This document shows, piece by piece, positions 7,062 to 14,345 of a stretch of DNA of 16,993 bases. Numbering within the stretch: position 1 is the first letter of the stretch; the number at the start of each line of letters is the position of its first letter. The notes under the pieces were generated by a model. That model was given only the letters and a program-made list of their open reading frames with translations. It was not told where the DNA came from and did no database searches. Origin of the DNA: Baffinella frigidus (Eukaryota; Cryptophyceae; Cryptomonadales; Baffinellaceae); assembly GCA_026770585.1 (NCBI GenBank), contig MU646782.1, positions 317,702 through 334,694 of the forward strand. Direction: 5' to 3'. A program made the translations under genes and the position numbers.

Positions 7062-7288
7062 ATGTCTGGAGAGTACGGGCTGGTGGCGGACGACTACGGC
7101 ACCGCGGACTACAGGCAGAGCTCGTCAATCCCTGGGGATGGCGCGCCGGGCGGAGGAGGCGAGGGGGCGCGGCTGCTGGCATCGGGGCAGGCTGGGATGT
7201 CCACAACCTTCACCCAGATTGAGCACGTCTCGATCCAGACGCCTTCCAACGTGCAGCCCTCCCTGATCCACATCGACGGCAAGGCTGT
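7062..7288 (+). CDS. Permease exon 1
   Basis: 227 bases, 75 codons plus two bases, starting MSGEYGLVADDYG and ending at donor GCTGT|GTGAGT. It encodes a Gly/Ser-rich cytosolic leader with no membrane segment. Confidence 0.85.
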
Positions 7289-9440
7289 GTGAGTGGCCCT
7301 CCCCAGCACCCCACACCTCTTTGTCTTTTCAGCATGGCAGTTTCCCACACACCGGCAGTGAGGTAGGAGCCGACGTCACGCAGGCGAGCAGGAGCGGCTG
7401 GTGGCTGGCGAGGTGCTGCTGCAGGCAGGGCATGAAAGGCAGCTCTCTGACCGCCCCGTTGCTGCAGGGACACCACGCGGTATGAATTCCCGGGGTGGGT
7501 GCCTCCTTCGGAGCTCAAGTTCGAGACGCTTGAGCCGGTGGACAGCTCGACCCTGCACCATCCATCGCGCGGCAGCTTGTCTGAGATTTTCTCGACCGCG
7601 ATCGCGGGCAACGACTTCTCCTCGTCGGTGCTGTACGTGGTCGGGGTGACCGCCACGATGTCGGGGCAGCTGGCGCCCATCTGCCTCCTGATGGTGGGCT
7701 TCGTGACGTACCTGCTCAAGTCCGTCTACGCCGAGGTGCGCCCCTTTCTGAACTGCCTCAGAGGAAACCCCGCCCGGTCTGGGGAGAGCAGGTTTTTTTG
7801 CCACGGCGCGGTGTCCTCTCCTTGGAAGGAGGGCTGCCAGCGGACACGGAGGCTGACGGTGTGGATTGATTGGCTGCTGGCAGGCTGGAAGCGCGGTCCC
7901 GCTCAACGGCGGCGCGTACAACTTGCTGCTCAACACCACCCACAAGTGGGTGGCGTCGATGGCCGCGTGCCTCACTATTCTTTCCTACACAGCCACGGCC
8001 GTGGTGAGCGCGGCGGAGTGCATGGCGTACGCGTCAAATCTGCTCCCCTTCATCGACGAGTTCTGGTGCACCATCGCGCTGCTCGCGTTCTTCGCCGTGA
8101 TCTCCATCATGGGCATCACCGAGTCCGCCAACGTGGCCGTGGGGATCTTCGTGGTGCACATGGCCTCGATGGCCTTCCTCATCGCGGTCGCGGGCACCTA
8201 CGCCTTCACCAACCCCCACATCATGGCGGACAACCTCCGCGCCCCGCTCAAGTACGACTGGCCCCTCGCGCTCGTCTTCGGCTTCTGCACGGGGCTGCTG
8301 GGCGTCACGGGCTTCGAGACCTCCGCCAACTACATCGAGGAGCAGAAGAAGGGCGTGTACACCAAGACGCTCTACAACTCGTGGCTCATCATCATGGTGC
8401 TGCACCCGCTCCTCTCGGTCGTGTGCCTCGGGGTGCTCGACCTCGACACGATCCAGGCGCACCACCGCGACGTCCTGGCCAAGGTGGCCTACGACGCGGG
8501 CGGGAAGTACTTCGGGCTGTGGATCAGCGCGGACGCCTCGCTCGTGCTCGCGGGCTCGGTGCTCACAGCGTTCGTGGGCATCTCGGGGCTGGCGCGGCGG
8601 CTCGCGCTCGACCGATGCTTGCCGCAGTTCCTCCTGGCCGAGAACCGCTTCCGGCGCACCAACCACCTGATCCCGATGTGCTTCTTCGTGCTGTGCGCGC
8701 TGCTCTTCTGCCTACTCGAAGGCGACGTACGCTCCCTCGCCAACGTCTACACCATCTCCTTCCTCTGCGTGGTGCTCATGGTCATCTCGGGCCTCATGAT
8801 GCTCAAGTACAAGCGGGGGAGGATCAGGCGGGCGGTGCGCGCGTCGTGGCCGACGTGCTTCGGCGCGCTCGGCGCGGTGCTCGTCGCGCTCCTCGGGAAC
8901 CTCGTGCTCGCGCCCAACCACCTGGTCTACTTCCTGGGCTACTTCACGCTCGTCGCTGGGACGTTCCTCATCATGTTCGAGCGCATCCGCATCCTCAAGT
9001 GGTTCCTCTACTTCGTCTCGCAGGGCCCGCAGGCGCTGCAGGACCGCTTCGGGGGGGTCACGCAGATGGCCATGGACAAGATCCGGTCGCAGAAGGTGGT
9101 GTTCTTCGCGAACAACGACGACATGGCGACGCTCTCCAAGGCGGTCGCCTACGTCCAGACCAACGAGCTCACCAAGTGGCTCAAGGTCGTCTACGTGTAC
9201 CAGGACCTCAGCGACCCCATGATCAAGGCGATCGCCGAGAACCTCCGCGTGATCGATAGATGTTACCCCAAGGTGGTGATCGACCTGGTGCTGGTGGAGG
9301 GCGCGTTCAACCCCGAGATCGTCGCGCAGATCTCCGCGCGCCTCGGCGTTCCCCGCAACTTCATGTTTATCGCGTGCCCCGGAGAGCGCTTCCCCTACGA
9401 CATCTCTGACTTCGGGGGCGTGCGCCTCATCACCCACTGA
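7062..9440 (+). CDS. APC-superfamily permease, three exons, complete
   Basis: Exons 7062-7288, 7468-7735 and 7884-9440 join in frame to 683 residues. Residues 1-110 are a hydrophilic N-terminal cytosolic region. About twelve membrane segments follow (about 125-545). The signature of the amino acid-polyamine-organocation family is visible: AGNDFSSSVLYVVGV with the unwound first helix (122-136), EAGSAVPLNGGAYN (165-178), GFETSANYIEEQKKG (308-322) and the Arg-rich loop at 474-484. Residues about 555-683 form a soluble alpha/beta domain (VVFFANNDD, KVVYVYQDLSD, KVVIDLVLVEGAFNPEIV) as in some bacterial APC transporters. Probable role: proton- or cation-coupled uptake of an amino acid or similar solute at a membrane. 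The substrate cannot be read from sequence. The start has a good context (GCGACCATGT). Confidence 0.9.
7468..7735 (+). CDS. Permease exon 2
   Basis: 268 bases. Acceptor TGCTGCAG|GGACACC completes a Val codon, and the donor is GCCGAG|GTGCGC. It encodes YEFPGWVPP, then the first two membrane helices. The intron before it is 179 bases. Confidence 0.9.
7884..9440 (+). CDS. Permease exon 3
   Basis: 1557 bases including TGA. Acceptor GCTGGCAG|GCTGGA after a 148-base intron. The join gives YAE-AGSAVPLNGGAYN, the expected conserved loop, so the splice is firm. It carries the remaining ten or so helices and the C-terminal cytosolic domain. Confidence 0.92.
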   Translation, partial: AGSAVPLNGGAYNLLLNTTHKWVASMAACLTILSYTATAVVSAAECMAYASNLLPFIDEFWCTIALLAFFAVISIMGITESANVAVGIFVVHMASMAFLIAVAGTYAFTNPHIMADNLRAPLKYDWPLALVFGFCTGLLGVTGFETSANYIEEQKKGVYTKTLYNSWLIIMVLHPLLSVVCLGVLDLDTIQAHHRDVLAKVAYDAGGKYFGLWISADASLVLAGSVLTAFVGISGLARRLALDRCLPQFLLAENRFRRTNHLIPMCFFVLCALLFCLLEGDVRSLANVYTISFLCVVLMVISGLMMLKYKRGRIRRAVRASWPTCFGALGAVLVALLGNLVLAPNHLVYFLGYFTLVAGTFLIMFERIRILKWFLYFVSQGPQALQDRFGGVTQMAMDKIRSQKVVFFANNDDMATLSKAVAYVQTNELTKWLKVVYVYQDLSDPMIKAIAENLRVIDRCYPKVVIDLVLVEGAFNPEIVAQISARLGVPRNFMFIACPGERFPYDISDFGGVRLITH

Positions 9441-9452
9441 TCACCCACTGAT
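9427..9452 (+). repeat. 11-base duplication across the stop codon
   Basis: ATCACCCACTG stands twice in tandem, and the permease stop TGA spans the junction. The last residues ITH come from the first copy. Confidence 0.85.
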
Positions 9453-9463
9453 CGAGCACGCGA

Positions 9464-9583
9464 GCGAGCGCCACAGCGAGCGCCACAGCGAGCGCCACAG
9501 CGAGCGCCACAGCGAGCGCCACAGCGAGCGCCACAGCGAGCGCCACAGCGAGCGCCACAGCGAGCGCCACAGCGAGCGCCAGC
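9464..9583 (+). repeat. 12-bp minisatellite after permease stop
   Basis: Nine exact tandem units of GCGAGCGCCACA plus a partial tenth, starting 23 bases after the stop. Because 12 is a multiple of three it is open in many frames (including Leu-Ala-Val-Ala on the minus strand), but it lies in the 3' UTR and nothing suggests it is translated. Confidence 0.95.
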
Positions 9584-9762
9584 GGGGGCTTCGACCACGG
9601 GGAAGGTGGTGGCGCACGTGCGCGGGGAAGCACTCTGGCGTGTCGAGCAGGGGCGCTCTCCGGCCGCCTGCGAGGGGCTGGGGCCTTGCCTCGGCCTTGC
9701 ACAGGGCCGTTGGGGCAGAGGATTTTGATGTTTCGGTCTTTCTGTTCCAGGCGAGTGGTGTC

Positions 9763-9768
9763 AATAAA
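9763..9768 (+). terminator. Polyadenylation signal of permease gene
   Basis: AATAAA, 323 bases after the stop codon, in a TGTCAATAAACAACAG context. It is the first canonical signal downstream of the gene. Confidence 0.6.
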
Positions 9769-9832
9769 CAACAGACTCAACGCCGTGCCAACTGCACCAA
9801 ACCTCGCATTCCTCGGTGTAAAGCGTACAGAG

Positions 9833-10053
9833 GTACCTCGCTCATAAGAAAGCGCCTCCCCCTAGGACCCTGCAGTAGGCCTATTCCGAGGGCCCTACGG
9901 TGGTCCTAAGGGGCGGCGGCGGTTTATTGTGAGCGAGGTACAGGGGTGCCTCGCTCACAAGAAACTCCCCCCCCCCTAGGACCACCGTAGGGCCATAGGC
10001 ATATGCCTACTGTAGGGTCCTGGGGGAGGGCGCTTTCTTATGAGCGAGGTACC
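9833..10053. mobile_element. Back-to-back pair of inverted-repeat elements
   Basis: Two homologous elements, about 9833-9942 and 9946-10053, lie in opposite orientation a few bases apart. Each has GTACCTCGCTCA-type tips (GTGCC in one end of the second). The whole 221-bp stretch therefore folds on itself as well as each half separately. Cores share CCTAGGACC, GGGCCCTACGGTGGTCCTA-like segments. Confidence 0.9.
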
Positions 10054-10330
10054 CTTGTACCCTTGCACAGGGGTGCCTCGCATGCAAGGCGCCACTCAAG
10101 GAACAGGGCCTTTTTCACGGGTGAAACTCATTCATCTGTAAGAAGCTGAATCAGGATTTTTTCTGCGTCCCTCGATTTTGAAGGAGCCCACAGCGGGTAT
10201 TTGGGTTAATCCGAATTGAGTTGCAATTTGTACTGGATAGATGGACCGGAATCACTCGTTGAAATCCTGGAGAGAAAAGCAGCGGTCGCTTTTTCATTAG
10301 CGGTGGGCCATTTTGTTTGTTGGATTTTTA
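10054..10330. other. Intergenic sequence with no recognised feature
   Basis: After a partial repeat of CAGGGGTGCCTCGC near 10069, I see no gene, element or notable repeat here. Confidence 0.5.
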
Positions 10331-11320
10331 AGTCCTGTAGGTTGTTCGGGCTCCCAACATAGGCGGACACTGGAACTTATCTGCAGAAAAGCCATGCTTC
10401 CTTAAAACTGAGAAACAGCCTCACCCATCAGCCAGTTTCAATTTTCCATCAGGAACTGTGACTAGTAAACTGGCTGAGTGGGTCTCGTCGCACTATGATC
10501 TCCACACGGCTCGCATTTTTCTCTGCTGATGGCGCATGCTGGATCTCATCGACGCGGTCCTGCCGATAGGCTCGGCGTCCTTTAGGTCCTCTAGGTTCTT
10601 CGGCGTCCTTTAGGTCCTCTAGGTTCTTCTAGCTCCCAACAAAGGCGGACACTGGAACTTATCTGCAATACATTCTCGCAGCAGGGGCCGCAGGAGAGAG
10701 GGGCAGCGGCGATCGGATTCAGATGACCAGAGCCTTTCAAGGGTTTCAGGCGCGGGAAGGGCTTCGGAAACCAAAATACTCGCAACTTTTGAGGCCAGGT
10801 TCAGCAACTTTTGAGGCCTCGAGTTTAGTCAACCATTAAACTTAGGTCGTAAAGTCACTCATCGTTAAGTCACTCCCTTTCTTCTCGTGGCAACCTTATA
10901 CATTTCCACGGGTTCGCCAAGGAAAACGGCGCCAAGCCCTGGTACAAATTGTGTAGCAGACTTCTAGACCCAAAAGGAGAATTTGCAAGTAGATGCAGGC
11001 GGTTGTAGGTTCGTGTGCAGTCGTGTACACAATTTTTACCGAAGGGCTTGGAGCCGTTTTCCTTGTGAAACCCCTATGAAACTCGTCCCCCCCTCTCCAA
11101 TCCTTTTCATCTCAAGCCGCCGTCTCTGTACTGTAGCGCTGGCCCCTACCTTAATTACTTGTAGGTCAAGACCCTCGCACCCGCCCCTTCGAGGCACGTA
11201 CTGTGTCGCCCAATTCACGGGGGGGCTGTTGTGATCCGAAAGGAAGCATGGCCTTTCTGCAAGATAAGTTCCGGTGTCCGCCTATGTTGGGAGCTCGAAG
11301 AACCTAAAGGACCCAAAGGA
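10331..11320. mobile_element. Possible 990-bp element with ~70-bp terminal inverted repeats
   Basis: The left end (GGGCTCCCAACATAGGCGGA and on to GCCATGCTTCCTT) is inverted at the right end. An internal direct copy of the same motif lies at 10600-10672. No open reading frame resembles a transposase. It could be a non-autonomous transposon or chance pairing of dispersed repeats. Confidence 0.5.
10600..10672 (+). repeat. Dispersed ~50-bp motif, internal copy
   Basis: Carries CCTTTAGGTCCTCTAGGTTC, then CTCCCAAC, GGCGGACACTGGAACTTATC and TGCA. Other copies are at 10331-10395 (plus), 11247-11320 (minus), 11922-11980 (minus), 12023-12075 (plus) and a decayed one at 13810-13865 (plus). Confidence 0.8.
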
Positions 11321-11609
11321 CGCGCACACCAGGAACGCAGGTCATGTACATACAGGGTACAAAACTATGTACTCCGCTCATCCAGGGAACTACACAGCGG
11401 CCTACAACGATGTTTTTGCTGGCTGAGCCACCAATAATCGTTTAGGGGCATCAGTAGAAACTGACATCGGAAGCGGCTTGAGACGGGCAAAACTTGCTCA
11501 CAGGAGTGAGCAATCAGGTTTTAAGGTCACCACCCATAAAACTGTTTCTTAATGAAAAAAAATATTAAGTGGGAATTAGGTAAACACGCAAATCACCAGG
11601 AAACTCAAT

Positions 11610-11708
11610 CCTGAGACCATCGACTGAATCCTCAAACCTCCTGACTGAATCCAGAGTCCTCCTGAATAATTCCTGAGTCCTCCTGAATGAACCCCGAGTC
11701 CTCCTGAC
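11610..11708 (+). repeat. ~22-bp GAATCC...GAGTCCTCCTGA minisatellite
   Basis: Imperfect tandem units of type TGAATCCTGAGTCCTCCTGA. A second block of the same unit is at 12188-12297, so the two blocks bracket the hairpin elements at 11712 and 12084. Confidence 0.8.
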
Positions 11709-11711
11709 GGA

Positions 11712-11893
11712 CCACACGAGGCTATCCATGCGAACAGAATAAAAAGAACATTTTAAAATTTGTGGGGAAATGATCACGTTTCCGTACGGATGTCCGTACG
11801 GAAACGTGATCAAATTCTGACTTTTGGCGTGTTTCCTGGGCAATAATCCAACAATTAATTTATGAATCTGTTCGCATGGATAGCCTCGTGTGG
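11712..11893. mobile_element. MITE-like element with perfect inner palindrome
   Basis: Tips CCACACGAGGCTATCCATGC then GAACAGA are perfectly inverted at the other end. The centre (11771-11812) is a 42-bp palindrome with 20-bp perfect arms, TGATCACGTTTCCGTACGGA. A GA on both sides may be the target duplication. Confidence 0.9.
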
Positions 11894-12083
11894 GAATCCT
11901 GAGTCCTGACGGAATCTTGGCCTTTCTGTAGAACAAGTTCCGGTGTCCGCCTATGTTGGGAGCTCGATGAACCTAAAGGACCTTAAGGATCCTGAGACCT
12001 CTGAGTGAATCCTTGAAGTCCAGGTTCTTTCAACTCCCACCATATGCGGCCACTGGAACTTATCCTGCAGAAAGAGCCTGCTT

Positions 12084-12176
12084 GTGAGCCTCGGTCAGTC
12101 AGGTAGCGAGCCTCGGCCATGGGCCAGGTCGCGAGCCTCTAGTTGAGTGATCGCTACCTGACTGACCGAGGCTCAC
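12084..12176. repeat. Perfect 26-bp stem, 41-base loop
   Basis: Arms 12084-12109 and 12151-12176 (GTGAGCCTCGGTCAGTCAGG and on) are exact reverse complements. It may be a short MITE. The loop repeats CGAGCCTC twice. Confidence 0.9.
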
Positions 12177-12346
12177 ACTGCTTCCTTTCGTGAGTCCTCC
12201 TGACTAAATCATGAGTCCTCCTGAATGAATCCTGGGACCTCCAGAATGAATAATAAGTTCTCCTGACTGAATCCCGAGACCTCCTGACTGAATCTGCAGA
12301 CGATTTCGCCAAGTAACGGCCATCTGCGCTTCGTTCGTTGAGGGTA

Positions 12347-12542
12347 GAGCGTTTGCGGTAATTGTTGTCCGTTTTGAAAGTGTGATTTTCCGGTTTTACG
12401 GTTTTTTAAAATGTTGTAAAGGTCGTTGAATGTTTTAAATGGACACTTCTCTGGTACAAATGAATCGGGGGGGGGAGCAAATGAAAACCGGAAAACCGGA
12501 AAATCGCACTTTCAAAACGGACAACAGTTACCGCAAACGCTC
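12347..12542. mobile_element. TA-flanked MITE, family C copy 2
   Basis: 196 bp with about 57-bp inverted repeats starting GAGCGTTTGCGGTAA, then TTGTCCGTTTTGAAAGTG. TA flanks at 12345-12346 and 12543-12544. The tip GAGCGTTTG is close to GAGCGCTTG of the element at 5001. Confidence 0.9.
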
Positions 12543-12609
12543 TACCAGGTTACCGTTGGCCCTCAAAACTGTTAAAAACAGGTACACGGGATTCTTGAAA
12601 TTAAGGCAC

Positions 12610-12706
12610 GGCTTGCTTTTGAAACCCGTCGGTGCGCGGGCTGTAAATTGAAGGCCCGCAGAGAAACCTTTCGGTGTGCGGTCCTGGAATTAAAGGCCCG
12701 CAGAAG
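12610..12706 (+). repeat. Two-copy ~42-bp direct repeat
   Basis: TCGGTGCGCGG, then AAATTGAAGGCCCGCAGA, recurs as TCGGTGTGCGG, then AATTAAAGGCCCGCAGA. Nothing else recognisable up to the heptamer field. Confidence 0.65.
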
Positions 12707-12899
12707 CGGTGGATGGTGGACTTTAAACAATCCAGTACAATTAAGGCACGCTCTCAACTCGGTCGCTGTGCTGTCCTTCATTAGACCCACAGTCAACCTG
12801 ACTCTGAACCCTTGCCCCCCTTCTCACCCCAAACCTTTGCACCCCTCCGCACCTCCTCACCCCCATGGTCACGATTCACGACCTCCAACTAATTCCGGT

Positions 12900-13760
12900 T
12901 TAGGGGTTGGGGGTTGGGGGTGAGGGGTTAGGGGTTAGGGGTTAGGGGTTGGGTTTCTGGATTTAGGGTTGAAAGTTTAGGGTTGAGGGTGTGGGGTCTA
13001 GTTTGCAGAGTTCATTGCCAAAATCATGGCCAAGGGTTTGAATCAGGGTCAAGCGTATCATCCAGGGTTTAGGGTTTATGGGTGAGGGTTTAGGTTTTCA
13101 GGTTTGTGGTTTAGGGTTTAGAGTGTAGGGTTAAAGGTTAAGGGTTAAGGATTTAGGGTTTGGGGTTTAGGGTTTGGGGTTTATTATTTAGGGTGTAGGG
13201 TTGAGGGTTAAGGGTTTAGGGGTTAGGGGTTGGGGTTGAGGGTTTAGGGTTTAGAGTTGAGTGTTGAGGGTTTGGGGTTTGGGGTTTAGGGTTTAGGGTT
13301 TAGGGTGTAGGGTTCAGAGATTAGGGTCTAGGGTTTAGGGTTTAGGGTTTTAGGTTTTAGGGTTTAGGGTTTAGGGTTTAGGGTTTGGGGTTTAGGGTTT
13401 AGGGTTTAGGGTTTAGGGTTTAGGGTTTAGGGTTTAGGGTTTAGAGTTTAGGGTTTAGGGTTTAGGGTTGAGGGTTGATGGTTTCGGATACAGGGTGTAG
13501 GTTTTATGTTGTAGTGTGCATGTTTTGTGGGTTATGGGTTATGGGTTATGGGTCATGGGTTATGGGTTATGGGTTATGGGTTATGGGTTATGGGTTATGG
13601 TTCGTTTAGGGTTTAGAGCTCAGGATTTAGGGTTTAGAATTCAAGGGTTAGGGTTTAGGGTTTGGGGTTTAGAGCATATGGTTTAGGGGTTAGGGTTTAG
13701 GGATCAGGGTTTAGGGTTTAGGGTTCAGGGTTTAGGGTTTAGGGTTTATGGTTTCGTTGT
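12900..13760 (+). repeat. Large interstitial telomere-like heptamer field
   Basis: About 860 bases of 7-bp periodic sequence. The purest TTTAGGG run is about 13363-13460. A distinct GGGTTAT block fills about 13528-13597 (nine units, one GGGTCAT). GGGGTTA variants open the field. The G-rich strand is plus throughout. Confidence 0.9.
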
Positions 13761-13865
13761 TTTTTTTCTCTGTTTTTTCGTTGTTTTCGATTTTGGGTTT
13801 AGAGTTGATCCTTCAGGTCCTTTAGGTTTTAATTTCTCCCAACATATGCCAACGACACGCCGTTC

Positions 13866-14264
13866 CGTAGAAGGGATCTGCAGAGAAAGCGTTTTTGCTT
13901 TCGGATCGCGTTTCGCTCTCCAGTGCAGAGGCTCGTGAAGAGGGGATACAGGGTGGCTCTGTTGGGGTACACCGAACCCAAGTCAGCCTCCTTTGAGGCT
14001 CATGGTATCCCATGGTTGAAGTTTAAGATCGATTTTCCATGGAGCTTATGGAGCTTTAATGAACGTTGTACAGCAGCACGCACGAGTCTATGTCCGGTGG
14101 ACCGAAACGCCGTGGTGAGCACAGCCGCGGGAGCCGACGAGCTTATGGAGCTTATGGAGCTTTAACACTTATTGATGTAGTAGTGATTCGCGCTTTACAA
14201 AGTCCGCTCCTGAGGCGGGCTCGGACTAGGTTTTTTTTTCGATGACTCAGATTCACTCTGATCC
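13866..14264 (+). promoter_or_regulatory. Upstream region of YIPF6-like gene
   Basis: About 400 bases with no coding signal I trust. GAGCTTATGGAGCTTTAA occurs at 14042-14059 and again at 14147-14164. No clear TATA element is seen; a T-run stands about 35 bases before the ATG. Confidence 0.35.
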
Positions 14265-14345
14265 ATGTCGGAAATCGATCTGCAAAGCGCGGCAGCGAGC
14301 GCAGAGGGTCGTGATGACAGAGGAGGCCTCCTTGCCTCGGGGGAG
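14265..14345 (+). CDS. YIPF6: YIPF6-like exon 1
   Basis: 27 codons, MSEIDLQSAAASAEGRDD and on to LASGE, phase 0 donor GGGGAG|GTATGC. The ATG is the first in this frame and joins in phase to the conserved exon 2. Confidence 0.7.

Noticed and set aside
7499-9259. Long plus-strand frame overlapping the permease in another register
   Set aside because: After the first intron-retaining part it is an Arg/His-rich shadow of the GC-rich permease exon; the membrane-protein frame has all the conserved motifs.
9464-9583. CRISPR-like array (also the 15-bp array at the right edge)
   Set aside because: Units are contiguous with no unique spacers, and the genome is eukaryotic.
9395-9780. Minus-strand reading frames with Leu-Ala-Val-Ala or Cys-Gly-Ala-Arg repeats
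   Set aside because: They are translations of the 12-bp minisatellite in the permease 3' region, with no motif or splice context.
10331-12080. The dispersed motif as a tRNA or tRNA-derived SINE
   Set aside because: GGTTCTTCGAGCTCC loosely recalls a B box, but there is no A box, cloverleaf or poly-A tail that I can see.
13923-14165. 80-residue frame upstream of the YIPF6-like gene
   Set aside because: No family motif, and its end is made of GAGCTTATG repeats; treated as promoter region.
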